A DNA stretch of 64,000 nt, taken from NCBI RefSeq assembly GCF_027533845.1, contig NZ_JAPZVN010000014.1:62001-126000 (forward strand), read 5' to 3'. The notes beneath the pieces were generated by a model, which ran no database searches, was not told the origin of the DNA, and was given only the letters and a program-made list of their open reading frames with translations. A program made the translations under genes and the position numbers. Positions 44,233 to 52,403 of this stretch are shown here, in pieces. The stretch comes from Streptomyces sp. RPT161. GTDB lineage: Bacteria > Actinomycetota > Actinomycetes > Streptomycetales > Streptomycetaceae. Every line of letters starts with the position of its first letter. Position 1 is the first letter of the stretch.

Positions 44233-45719
44233 ACGCGGCGGTGGCGACCTCGGTGTTCGGGGTCTTCATGGTGCTCACGGTGGCGCTGGGGCTGCTCGCG
44301 GTGCGCGGCCGCGGCGCCTCGGGCGGACTCACCGACTGGTCGGTGGGCGGCCGGAGCATGGGCACCCTCTTCATCTGGCTGCTGATGGCGGGCGAGAGCT
44401 ACACGAGCTTCAGCTATCTGGGCGCGGCGGGCTGGGGTTACAACTATGGCGCACCGGTGCTCTATGTCATCGCGTACCTTTCCTGCGGCTACGCGGTGGG
44501 TTATGTCGTCGGGCCGATGCTGTGGAGTTACGCCCGCAGGCACGGCCTGGTCTCGATCACCGATCTGGTCGCGTACCGGTTCGCCAGCCCCTGGCTGGGC
44601 GCGGCGGTCGCGGTGCTGGCCACGGTCTGCCTGCTGCCGTACATCCAGCTCCAGATCACCGGCATGGGGGTGGTGGTCGCCACCATCTCGCACGGGGCGA
44701 TCAGCCTCAACTGGGCTTATCTCATCGCCTTCCTGGTGACCACATGCTTCGTGGTGGTCAGTGGGCTGCGCGGCAGCGCCTGGGTGTCGGTGCTCAAGGA
44801 CGCACTGGTCATCGGCACGTTGGGGTTCCTGGCGGTGTACGTGCCGTTCCACTACTTCGGCGGGTACGGGGAGTTGCTCGGCCGGCTGGTGGCGCACAGG
44901 GCGCAGTGGCTGACGTTCCCCGGGCACGCCTCCGGCGGTCTGGGGCAGACCTGGTTCATCACCACCACGGTGCTCAACTCGCTGACGATCACGGTCTTCC
45001 CGACCACCGTCGCGGGCTACCTGGGCGCCCGGGACGCGGAGGTGCTGCGGCGCAACGCGATCTGGCTGCCGTGTTACCAGGTGCTGCTGTTCGTGCCCGT
45101 ACTGCTGGGCATGGCCGCGCTGTTCGTGGTCCCGGGGCTGACCGGCGCGGGTTCGAACCTGGCCCTGTTCCGGCTGGTGGTCGACTCGCTGCCCGGCTGG
45201 CTGGTGGGCCTGGTAGGGGCGGCGGCGGCGCTCTCCTCGATCGTGCCGATGGCGGTGTTCATGCTGGTCATCGGCACGATGTGGGGGCGCAGCGTGCTCG
45301 GCGCGGTGCCGCGGCTGGCGGACCGGCAGAAGCTGTGGTCCCAACTGGTCGTGGTGGCGGCGGGGGTACTGGCGCTGCTGATGACGTACGAGGCGCCGAA
45401 CACCCTGGTGCGGCTGTCGCTGATCTCCTACGAGGGCATGGCGCAGCTGGTGCCGATGGTGCTGCTCGGGCTGCTCTGGCGCCGGTTGACGCTCCCCGGC
45501 GCGCTGAGCGGGCTGGTGGCCGGGTTCACGGTGGTCTGTCTGCTGGTCTTCTCCGACCGCGATCCGCTGTGGGGGGTGAACGCCGGGCTGCTGGCGCTGG
45601 GGGTGAACGTGCTGGTCACGCTGGTGGTGACGTACGCGGGTCCGCGCCCGGCGGACCCGCGACCGGACGAGGAGGTGCTGGCCGAGGAGGCGTTGTCGGC
45701 GGGGCGGTCTAGTATCTGA
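44229..45719 (+). CDS. Sodium:solute symporter (SSS family), monocarboxylate-type
   Basis: 496 residues, about 13 helices. GLTDWSVGGRSMGTLFIWLLMAGESYTSFSYLGAAGWGYNYGAPVLYVIAYLSCGYAVGYV is typical of SSS first helices, and LVSITDLVAYRFASPWLG and SSIVPMAVFMLVIGTMWGRSVLG are also present. With DUF3311 it resembles MctP-type monocarboxylate or amino-acid importers. The substrate is inferred only. Confidence 0.88.
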   Translation: MNAAVATSVFGVFMVLTVALGLLAVRGRGASGGLTDWSVGGRSMGTLFIWLLMAGESYTSFSYLGAAGWGYNYGAPVLYVIAYLSCGYAVGYVVGPMLWSYARRHGLVSITDLVAYRFASPWLGAAVAVLATVCLLPYIQLQITGMGVVVATISHGAISLNWAYLIAFLVTTCFVVVSGLRGSAWVSVLKDALVIGTLGFLAVYVPFHYFGGYGELLGRLVAHRAQWLTFPGHASGGLGQTWFITTTVLNSLTITVFPTTVAGYLGARDAEVLRRNAIWLPCYQVLLFVPVLLGMAALFVVPGLTGAGSNLALFRLVVDSLPGWLVGLVGAAAALSSIVPMAVFMLVIGTMWGRSVLGAVPRLADRQKLWSQLVVVAAGVLALLMTYEAPNTLVRLSLISYEGMAQLVPMVLLGLLWRRLTLPGALSGLVAGFTVVCLLVFSDRDPLWGVNAGLLALGVNVLVTLVVTYAGPRPADPRPDEEVLAEEALSAGRSSI

Positions 45720-45740
45720 AGGCAGGGAGGGGGTGCTGAG

Positions 45741-46046
45741 ATGTTCCGTGGTGTTGACGCGCTGCGCGCCTACCTCGGCACGCTGATCCTGCTGCTGGCC
45801 GGGTTGTTGCTGACCCACGCCCAGCTGACCACCGCGGTCGCGGCCGTGGCGGCCACCGCCGCGGCGGTGCTGCTGTGCCGTGCCTTCGTCGACGCGGTGG
45901 CGGCACGGCCGGTACCACCGGGCCGAATACGCACCGCCATCCGCGACCGTGAACGCCGCACGGCCTTCCTCCCGCAACGCGACCCGGACGCGTCGGGCCG
46001 CCCCCGCCCCCGAGCACCAGGCCGTCTCCGCGGGACGGCCACGTAG
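45741..46046 (+). CDS. DUF6412-like small membrane protein
   Basis: 101 residues with two helices (residues ~12-27 and 29-46), then a basic Pro/Arg-rich tail with the motif IRDRERRTAFLPQRDPDASGRPRPRAPG. This motif and its position ahead of a YidC paralogue recur in streptomycetes, where it is annotated as DUF6412. Function unknown. ATG with GGGAGG upstream. Confidence 0.75.
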   Translation: MFRGVDALRAYLGTLILLLAGLLLTHAQLTTAVAAVAATAAAVLLCRAFVDAVAARPVPPGRIRTAIRDRERRTAFLPQRDPDASGRPRPRAPGRLRGTAT

Positions 46047-46239
46047 CGTCTTTTCGGTGGATTCGGCGGTCGGACCGTACCCGGTTCGGCACCGCCGGGT
46101 CACGCCCTCGCGGTTGCTCACCACCGCGGCGGTTCCGCACCGACCGCAACCCCATCGCATGGACCGCACGGAAAGCGCTGCACGGACCGTCCCCTGCCGG
46201 ATTCCAGATCCCGCCAGGACGATCCCGTGGAGCCCAACC

Positions 46240-46980
46240 ATGTCCGTTTTCACCCCACTTACCGCACTGCTTTCCCAACTCGCCGACGGCTTGGCGCCGC
46301 TGGCCGGCGATTCGGCGATGGCCGCCGCGATCGTCGTGTTCACCCTGTGCGTACGCCTCGCGCTCCACCCGCTGGCGCGGGCCGCCGCACGCGGTGAGCG
46401 GGTCCGCACCCGGTTGGCGCCGCGTGTCGCGGAGCTGAACGCCAGGTACAAGGGCGACCCGCAGCGCATGCGGCAGGCGGTGACCGAGCTGTACGCGAAG
46501 GAGGGAGTGTCGCCCATCACCGGTTGTCTGCCGTCGCTGCTCCAACTCCCGGTCTTCGCCGTGATGTACCACCTGTTCTCGGGCAGCGGCGGCGCACTCC
46601 GCCAGCACGCCCTGGCGGGCGCACCGCTCGGCGGCCACTGGCTGGACGCGGTTCGCGCCGGTGGGGTGTGCGGGCCGCAGGGGTTGGTCTATCTCGCCGT
46701 CTTCGCGGTGATCGCCGCGGTCGCGGCCTGGACGTACCGGCGTGCCCGCGGGACGGCCGCGCAGGCCGCCCCGCTACCGGACGCACCGGGCGCGGCCGGA
46801 CTCGCGAAGTTCCTTCCGCTGCTGTCCTTCGGCACGCTCGTCACCGCAGCCCTCCTCCCGCTCGCCACCGGGCTCTACCTGGCGACCACCACGACCTGGA
46901 CCGCCGTGGAGCGGGCACTGCTGCAGCGGACGCCGAACGAGGCCGTCCCGGCACCCGGCACCGTGGCGTCCACGAAGTGA
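46240..46980 (+). CDS. YidC/Oxa1-family membrane protein insertase paralogue
   Basis: 246 residues. Oxa1 core features: VVFTLCVRLALHPLARAAARGERVRTRLAPRVAELNARYKGDPQRMRQAVTELYAKEGVSPITGCLPSLLQLPVFAVMYHLF. The conserved hydrophilic-groove Arg (VRL) is present. It has no lipoprotein signal and a short, non-basic C-terminus, and lies far from rpmH/rnpA as far as the window shows. It is therefore a second, accessory copy rather than the main insertase. Confidence 0.85.
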   Translation: MSVFTPLTALLSQLADGLAPLAGDSAMAAAIVVFTLCVRLALHPLARAAARGERVRTRLAPRVAELNARYKGDPQRMRQAVTELYAKEGVSPITGCLPSLLQLPVFAVMYHLFSGSGGALRQHALAGAPLGGHWLDAVRAGGVCGPQGLVYLAVFAVIAAVAAWTYRRARGTAAQAAPLPDAPGAAGLAKFLPLLSFGTLVTAALLPLATGLYLATTTTWTAVERALLQRTPNEAVPAPGTVASTK

Positions 46981-47024
46981 GCCGGTCTTGCGGAGTGGGC
47001 GGTCGTGATTGGAGGATCGGACAA

Positions 47025-47037
47025 GTCATCCGATGAC
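47025..47037. promoter_or_regulatory. 13-bp palindrome upstream of FAH-family gene, candidate GntR/FadR operator
   Basis: GTCAT-CCG-ATGAC (47025-47037) lies 82 nt before the hydrolase start. The TCATCCGATGA core resembles operators of FadR-type GntR regulators controlling sugar-acid catabolism. No regulator gene is adjacent. Confidence 0.45.
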
Positions 47038-47118
47038 CGTCCTCGTCGGTTGCGTGGTGCCGCAGGGCCGCCAGCCCTGCGGCACAGCGTGTCCATCCTC
47101 GACCACGGGAGACTTTGA

Positions 47119-47976
47119 ATGAGGCTGCTGCGTGTCGGACCGGCGGGAGCGGAGCGTCCGGCGTTGCTGGACGGCGACGGGAACCTGCGTGATCTTTCGG
47201 GCCTGGTGCCCGACATCGACGGTGCGCTGCTCGCCGACGAGTCCGCGCTGGCGGGCGTACGCCGTGCCGCGCGGGGCGGTGCGCTGCCCGTCCTCGACCG
47301 GCCGGAGCAGCGGGTCGGCCCGCCGCTCGGCCGGATCGGCAAGATCGTCTGCATCGGGCTCAACTACCACGACCACGCCGCCGAGACGGGGGCGGAGGTT
47401 CCGGCCGAGCCGGTGGTGTTCATGAAGGCGCCGGACACGGTGGTGGGTCCGCAGGACACCGTGCTCATCCCCAAGGGCAGCGTGAAGACCGACTGGGAGG
47501 TCGAGTTGGCGGTCGTCATCGGCCGCACCGCGCGCTGGCTGGAGACCGACGCGGAGGCGTTGGCGGCCGTCGCCGGGTACACGATCGCGCACGACGTGTC
47601 AGAGCGCGAGTTCCAGATCGAGCGCGGCGGCCAGTGGGACAAGGGCAAGAACTGCGAGACGTTCAACCCGCTCGGCCCCTGGCTGGTCACCGCCGACGAG
47701 ATCGCCGACCCGCAGGATCTGGCGCTGCGGTTGTGGGTCAACGGCGAGCTGCGGCAGGACGGTTCGACGGCGGACCAGATCTTCCCGGTCGCCCATGTCG
47801 TGCGGTACCTCAGCCGCTTCATGACCCTCTACCCCGGCGACATCATCAACACCGGCACGCCGGCGGGCGTGGCCCTCGGCCAACCGGAGCCCAAGCCGTA
47901 CCTACGAGCAGGCGACGTGGTCGAACTGGAAATCACCGGCCTGGGCCGCCAGCGCCAGGTCCTGAAGAACGCGTAA
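47119..47976 (+). CDS. Fumarylacetoacetate hydrolase family protein
   Basis: 285 residues. FAH fold with GKIVCIGLNYHDHAAETGAEVPAEPVVFMKAPDTVVGPQD, metal ligands in TDWEVELAVVIG, GYTIAHDVSEREFQ, and NTGTPAGVALGQ. Members cleave 2,4-diketo acids or related C-C bonds with Mg2+. The closest types by motif are ureidoglycolate lyase-like and 2,4-diketo-3-deoxy-L-fuconate hydrolases. It is not next to hppD, so a role in homogentisate breakdown is not supported. Confidence 0.87.
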   Translation: MRLLRVGPAGAERPALLDGDGNLRDLSGLVPDIDGALLADESALAGVRRAARGGALPVLDRPEQRVGPPLGRIGKIVCIGLNYHDHAAETGAEVPAEPVVFMKAPDTVVGPQDTVLIPKGSVKTDWEVELAVVIGRTARWLETDAEALAAVAGYTIAHDVSEREFQIERGGQWDKGKNCETFNPLGPWLVTADEIADPQDLALRLWVNGELRQDGSTADQIFPVAHVVRYLSRFMTLYPGDIINTGTPAGVALGQPEPKPYLRAGDVVELEITGLGRQRQVLKNA

Positions 47977-48200
47977 GGGGCCCTTCCGGCGGGGTTCCGC
48001 CGTCGGGGTTGCGATGGGTTCGGCACCGCCGGTCCGCACCGCCAGGATCGCTCGCCGCTTCGGCGGTCCGGACCGCCGGGGCAAGCGCCCGGCGGTCCGG
48101 ACCGAACCGCCAACTCCTCGGTGGCATCGGAGGTTTGCGAGGGAAAGGCCCGCCGGGACGGCGCCGAACCGAGCGCGACCCCGGACGAGAGCCGTCCCGT

Positions 48201-48680
48201 TCAGGCGACGAAGCGCTCCAGCGCGGTGGCCACCAGAGCGTGGTCGTCGGCCTGCCGCAGGCCGGAGACGGCGGCCGCGCCGATGACGCCGACGCCCCGT
48301 ACACGCAGGGGAAACGCGCCGCCGTGTGCCGCGTAGCGGGAGGGGTCCAGGCGGGCGGACTCCTCGAACGTGGTGCCCTTGGCGCGGAACCGCGTTCCGA
48401 CCAGGTAGGAGCTTTCCGCGTACCGCTCCACCACCCGGCACTTGCGCGCCAGCCACTCGTCGTTGTCCGCGGACGAGCCGGGCAGCGCGCAGTGGAAGAG
48501 TCGCTGCGGCCCGCGCAGCACGGTGATCGCCACCGGCGCCCGGCGCTCCACGGCCAGTTCCCGCAGCAGCCCGCCCAGCCGCCAGGCGTCGTCATGCGTG
48601 AACTGCCCCAGGATGAGCCGTTGTTCCTGCTCCTCCAGCACCGGCACCAGTGCCAGCGCCTCCTGTCGCTCCATCGTCAC
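48201..48680 (-). CDS. UPF0303 heme-degrading-domain protein (HbpS/GlcG-like)
   Basis: 159 residues. The motif NDEWLARKCRVVERYAESSYLVG and HGGAFPLRVRGVGVIGAAAVSGLRQADDHALVATAL fit the UPF0303/HbpS-like family. Members bind heme or small ligands or act as accessory proteins; the true role is unclear. The GTG start overlaps the stop of the dehydrogenase gene (GTGA), so the two are coupled. Confidence 0.8.
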   Translation of the reverse strand: MTMERQEALALVPVLEEQEQRLILGQFTHDDAWRLGGLLRELAVERRAPVAITVLRGPQRLFHCALPGSSADNDEWLARKCRVVERYAESSYLVGTRFRAKGTTFEESARLDPSRYAAHGGAFPLRVRGVGVIGAAAVSGLRQADDHALVATALERFVA

Positions 48681-49756
48681 CGCCCCGCCAGCTCGACCGT
48701 GCGCCGCTCCGCCGCCGACGCCCGCGCCGCCTCGAGTACCGTCAGCGCGGCCACCGCCTCACGTGCGGTCACCGGTGGCGCGGTGCCGTCGCGCAGAGCG
48801 GCCGCGATCGCCGCGTAGTAGGCGGGGTAGTCCCCGGGCAGCGTCGGCACCGCGGCGCCCCCGCCGGTCAGCGGCGACTCACCGGCACCGAGCCGACCCC
48901 ATGCCTCCTGCGGCTCCGTACCCCAGCCCGACCCGGGCCGCAGGCCCTCCCGTAGCGCCGCCTCCTGGGGATCGAGCCCGTACTTCACATAGCCCGCGAC
49001 CGACCCCGAGACCCGGAAGCGCGGCCCGAGTTGGGGGACCACCGCGCTCGCCCACAGATGGGAGCGGACGCCGTTCACATGCTCCAGGGCGATGAACGTG
49101 TCGTCGTCCGCCTCGGCTTCCGGGCGCCGTACATCGGACTCGGCGAACACGGTGCGCACCGGCCCGAAGAGGGTGAGCGCCTGGTCCACCAGATGGCTGC
49201 CCAGGTCGTACAGCAGCCCGCCGAACTCCGCCGGGTCGCCGGACTCGCGCCAGCCGCCCTTGGGGCGCGGGCGCCACCGCTCGAAGCGCGACTCGAAGCG
49301 GCGCACCTCGCCGAGCTCGCCGGTGTCGATGAGGTGGCGCACGGTGCGGAAGTCGCCGTCCCAGCGGCGGTTCTGGAACACCGAGAGCAGCAGGCCGCGT
49401 TCCTCGGCGAGGTCGGCGAGCGCCGCGGCCTGCGCCGCGGTACCGGCCACCGGCTTGTCCACCACGACGGGCAGCCCGGCCCGCAGCGCGTCGGTCGCCA
49501 GCGGGACGTGGGTGCGGTTCGGGGACGCGATGACGACCAGGTCCAGCTGGTCCGCACGGCTCCACAGCTCCTCGGCCGAGGCCACCGTGCGTACCTGCGG
49601 ATGTTCGGCCTTGGCCTGCGCCTGCCGCTCGGGGTTCGAGGTGACCACGGTGTCCAGCAGCAGGCCCTCGGTGGCGGCGATCAGCGGTGCGTGGAAGACG
49701 GAACCGGCCAGGCCGTAGCCGATGAGGCCGACGCGGAGCGGAGAGTTCACAGGCAT
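48677..49756 (-). CDS. Gfo/Idh/MocA family oxidoreductase
   Basis: 359 residues. The NAD(P)-binding fold starts LRVGLIGYGLAGSVFHAPLIAAT, with EKP-type lysine in VVVDKPVAGTAAQA and VFQNRRWDGDFRTVRHLIDTG, then DLGSHLVDQAL. It oxidises or reduces a sugar or polyol. ATG 49756 is preferred to the extension at 49792, which overlaps the operator. It is divergent from the ROK regulator gene, which is likely to control it. Confidence 0.9.
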   Translation of the reverse strand: MPVNSPLRVGLIGYGLAGSVFHAPLIAATEGLLLDTVVTSNPERQAQAKAEHPQVRTVASAEELWSRADQLDLVVIASPNRTHVPLATDALRAGLPVVVDKPVAGTAAQAAALADLAEERGLLLSVFQNRRWDGDFRTVRHLIDTGELGEVRRFESRFERWRPRPKGGWRESGDPAEFGGLLYDLGSHLVDQALTLFGPVRTVFAESDVRRPEAEADDDTFIALEHVNGVRSHLWASAVVPQLGPRFRVSGSVAGYVKYGLDPQEAALREGLRPGSGWGTEPQEAWGRLGAGESPLTGGGAAVPTLPGDYPAYYAAIAAALRDGTAPPVTAREAVAALTVLEAARASAAERRTVELAGR

Positions 49757-49769
49757 GCCGACCACTAAA

Positions 49770-49782
49770 GCAACGCTGTTGC
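49770..49782. promoter_or_regulatory. 13-bp palindrome between Gfo/Idh gene and ROK regulator
   Basis: GCAAC-GCT-GTTGC occupies 49770-49782, inside the 56-nt divergent gap and flanked by A-rich and T-rich bases. ROK repressors bind such AT-flanked palindromes. It is well placed to control both genes. Confidence 0.6.
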
Positions 49783-49812
49783 GAAAGTGCAAGCGTCAGC
49801 GACAATGGGAGC

Positions 49813-50964
49813 GTGAACAGGGGTAACTCCGGGGCCAACCTGCCCGTACTGCGCGACCACAACGCCGCACTCGTGCTGGACCTGCTGCGTTCCGCCACCG
49901 CGGGCGGCGGCGCCGGGATCAGCCGCCTGGAGCTGGCAGAGCGCACCGGCCTCACCCCGCAGGCGGTCAGCAAGATCGTGGCGCGTCTGCGCGCCGAGGG
50001 CCTGGCGACGGAGGCGGGCCGCCGCGCCTCCACCGGCGGCAAGCCCCGCACCCTGCTGCGGCTGGTGCCCAGCGCGCGGTACGCGATCGGGCTGCACCTG
50101 GACCGGGACGAGATGACGGCGGTACTGGTCGACCTGACCGGAGAGCGGGTGGCGGTACGCACCGCGCCGTTCGACCTCGGCGCGGACCCGGCGGCGGTGC
50201 TGGACGCGGTCGCCGCGCGGGTGCGCGAACTGCTCACCGGGGTCGACGGCCGGGCGGTGCTGGGAGCCGGGGTCGCCGTCCCCGGCCCGCTCGACCACCG
50301 GTCCGGTGTGCTGCGCCGGGTCACCCGCTTCCCGCACTGGGACGGCTTCCCGCTGGGGGACGCGCTCGCCGACCGGCTCGGCCTGCCGGTCACCGTGGAC
50401 AAGGACACCAACGCGGCTGCGCTGGCCGTACTGGGGCTTCGCGACGCCCCGCCGGAGAGCCGCCCCGCCGAGGGCGCGGACGCGGCGCCCTCCCAACCCG
50501 CCGACCCCGCAGGCTCGTTCGCCTATCTCCACCTGGGCACCGGCCTGGGCGCCGGACTCGTGCTGGACGGTGCCGTCTACCGGGGGCCACGCACCGGGGC
50601 CGGGGAGTTCGGGCACCAGGTGGTGCGGTTGGACGGGCCGCCCTGCGGGTGCGGCAAGCGGGGTTGCCTGGAGGCCCTCTGCCTGGCGGCACTGAGCCGC
50701 GCCGACACCGTGACGGCGGCGCGTCTGCTCGGTGTGGGCGCCGCCAACCTGGTCGCGCTGCTCGACATCGACCGGGTCGTACTGGGCGGCCGTGCGGTGC
50801 TCGCCGCCCGCGAGACCTTCGCCGTGGGCGTCGCCGCCGTGCTCGCCGAGCAGTCCGCCCACCCGGTCCCGGTCACCGTCGCCCCCGCCGACCGGCCGAC
50901 CGTCGCCGACGGCGCGGCCCGGTTGGTGCTGGCCCCGGTCTTCGGCCGCGAGGCACTCGGCTGA
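49813..50964 (+). CDS. ROK-family transcriptional regulator
   Basis: 383 residues. N-terminal winged helix (LRDHNAALVLDLLRSA, SRLELAERTGLTPQAVSKIVARLRAEGLATEA) and a sugar-kinase-like ROK domain. The Zn motif CGCGKRGCLEAL is complete, as are DKDTNAAALAVLG and GTGLGAGLVLDG. An insertion of about 25 residues (PPESRPAEGADAAPSQPADPAG) separates the last two. It senses a sugar and probably represses the divergent dehydrogenase operon. Confidence 0.9.
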   Translation: MNRGNSGANLPVLRDHNAALVLDLLRSATAGGGAGISRLELAERTGLTPQAVSKIVARLRAEGLATEAGRRASTGGKPRTLLRLVPSARYAIGLHLDRDEMTAVLVDLTGERVAVRTAPFDLGADPAAVLDAVAARVRELLTGVDGRAVLGAGVAVPGPLDHRSGVLRRVTRFPHWDGFPLGDALADRLGLPVTVDKDTNAAALAVLGLRDAPPESRPAEGADAAPSQPADPAGSFAYLHLGTGLGAGLVLDGAVYRGPRTGAGEFGHQVVRLDGPPCGCGKRGCLEALCLAALSRADTVTAARLLGVGAANLVALLDIDRVVLGGRAVLAARETFAVGVAAVLAEQSAHPVPVTVAPADRPTVADGAARLVLAPVFGREALG

Positions 50965-51121
50965 ACCGCTGCGCCGTCCGGGCGCATACCGGGCCGCGCG
51001 ACGGCGGGCCGCCGCCGGGCGAGCGGGCGGCGCCGGGTCTGATGGAAACACCAAGGCCGCCCCGCACCAGACCCGGCACGGTGATCCCGTACCGGCGAGA
51101 CAGACAGCGAAGGTCCGACCC

Positions 51122-51433
51122 ATGCACCTGGGCAGTGCGCCGCTTCGCGGCGCCCTTGTCATCTCCGCCGCCACGATCGTTCCACTGCTCGGGCCCACCC
51201 TCGCGGCGGCGGCCCCGCAGGATTCCGATCCGGCGCCGCCCGCCTGCGGCAGCCCGGACTGCCGCGAGGCCCGTCCCACGGCCTTACTGGCCGACCGGCA
51301 ACGGAAGTTGACCGGACTGCACCGCGCCTCCCGGGGCCACGACAGCGGTTCCACGGTCTTTCCGATGCTGCTGGTCGGCGCCGCCCTGATGGCGGGGGCG
51401 CGCCGCACCGTCCCCTGGCGCGGCAGGTTCTGA
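51122..51433 (+). CDS. Small secreted protein with C-terminal membrane anchor
   Basis: 103 residues. N-terminal signal peptide (LRGALVISAATIVPLLGPTLAAAAP) is followed by a Cys pair (CGSPDC), a charged middle and a C-terminal hydrophobic helix (VFPMLLVGAALMAGARR). No LPxTG motif is present. It resembles unnamed small exported actinobacterial proteins. Family not recognised. Confidence 0.6.
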   Translation: MHLGSAPLRGALVISAATIVPLLGPTLAAAAPQDSDPAPPACGSPDCREARPTALLADRQRKLTGLHRASRGHDSGSTVFPMLLVGAALMAGARRTVPWRGRF

Positions 51434-51476
51434 ACCCCTGGTCGTGGCGCCTCCACCGCTCTGCGAGGATCGCGGC

Positions 51477-52265
51477 GTGAACGACCCGCGCGACACCCAA
51501 GGCAGCGACGCCCCGAGCGGCGGCACCCCCGGCGCACCCGTACGGTCCGGGATCCCCGAGCACGGCCGCATCCCCAAGTACTACGCAGTGAAGACTCAGT
51601 TGGAGTCGTTGCTGGACGAACTGGGCGAGGGCGGCGCTCTGCCCACCGAGCGCGACCTCGCCGCGCGTTTCGGGGTGGCCAGGGAAACCGTGCGGCAGGC
51701 CGTGCGGGAACTGCTGATCCAGGGCCGGGTGCGGCGCAAGGGGCGCGGCACGGTGGCGGCCGGACCCAAGCTGGAGCAGCCGCTCTCCCTGGTCTCGTAC
51801 ACCGAGGGGGTGCGCCGCCAGGGCAAGGTGCCCGGCCGCAGCCTGATCGGGCTGGACCGGGTGCCCGCCGGTGCGCAGCTCGCGGAACAACTGGACATCG
51901 GCGCCAACGATCCGGTGTGGCATCTGGAACGGGTGCTGCTCGCCGACGACGAGCGGGTGGGCCTGGAGAGCACGTATGTCTCGGTGGACCGGTTCCCGTA
52001 CCTGGAACGGGACTTCGACCCCGACTCGTCGTTCTACGCGTTCCTGCGCGACCAGCTCGGCGTGCGGTTCGCCGCCGCGGAGGAGCGGATCGAGACGGTG
52101 CTGGCCACCCCGCGCGAGGCGCTGCTCATCGGCACCCCGCCCGCGCTGCCGATGCTGCTGCTCAACCGGGTCTCCCGGGACACCGACGGCCGCCCGGTGG
52201 AGCGCGTGCGCTCCCTCTACCGCGGCGACCGTTTCAGTTTCACCACACATCTGACCGGGGCCTGA
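51477..52265 (+). CDS. GntR-family regulator (HutC/DasR-type) of the phosphonate cluster
   Basis: 262 residues. N-terminal winged helix (PKYYAVKTQLESLLDELGEGGALPTERDLAARFGVARETVRQAVRELLIQGRVRRKGRGTVAAGPK) and a C-terminal UTRA ligand domain (SYTEGVRRQGKVPGRSLIGL, EERIETVLATPREALLIGTPPALPMLLLNRVSRD). It is DasR-like in layout but is encoded ahead of phosphonate genes on the same strand, so it probably senses an aminophosphonate or phosphonoacetaldehyde. GTG 51477 is chosen as the start. Confidence 0.88.
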   Translation: MNDPRDTQGSDAPSGGTPGAPVRSGIPEHGRIPKYYAVKTQLESLLDELGEGGALPTERDLAARFGVARETVRQAVRELLIQGRVRRKGRGTVAAGPKLEQPLSLVSYTEGVRRQGKVPGRSLIGLDRVPAGAQLAEQLDIGANDPVWHLERVLLADDERVGLESTYVSVDRFPYLERDFDPDSSFYAFLRDQLGVRFAAAEERIETVLATPREALLIGTPPALPMLLLNRVSRDTDGRPVERVRSLYRGDRFSFTTHLTGA

Positions 52266-52322
52266 CGTCCCCCGCCGTGCGCTTGGTAGCGTACGGCCAT
52301 GTCACGAATAGATAACGGGTCT

Positions 52323-52363
52323 AGCCCAAACGTGATGGGCTGTTCATCGTCGATTCATCACTC
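52323..52363 (+). promoter_or_regulatory. Candidate operator and PHO box upstream of phosphonate catabolic genes
   Basis: An inverted repeat AGCCCA-N7-TGGGCT (52323-52341) is followed directly by two 11-nt direct repeats, GTTCATC-GTCG (52342-52352) and ATTCATC-ACTC (52353-52363). The repeats fit the PhoP PHO-box form GTTCACC-N4 in tandem, with two to three mismatches in total. The inverted repeat could be the GntR operator. Both lie within 80 nt of the FAD enzyme start. Dual phosphate and substrate control is inferred. Confidence 0.6.
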
Positions 52364-52403
52364 CGACGCGACCACTCAAGCCCCGGCACACAAGCTCCGG
52401 GGC

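Noticed and set aside
44019-46520. Minus-strand open frame of 833 codons
   Set aside because: It is antisense to the DUF3311, symporter, DUF6412 and YidC genes, is rich in His/Gln/Arg and has no domain or ribosome-binding site.
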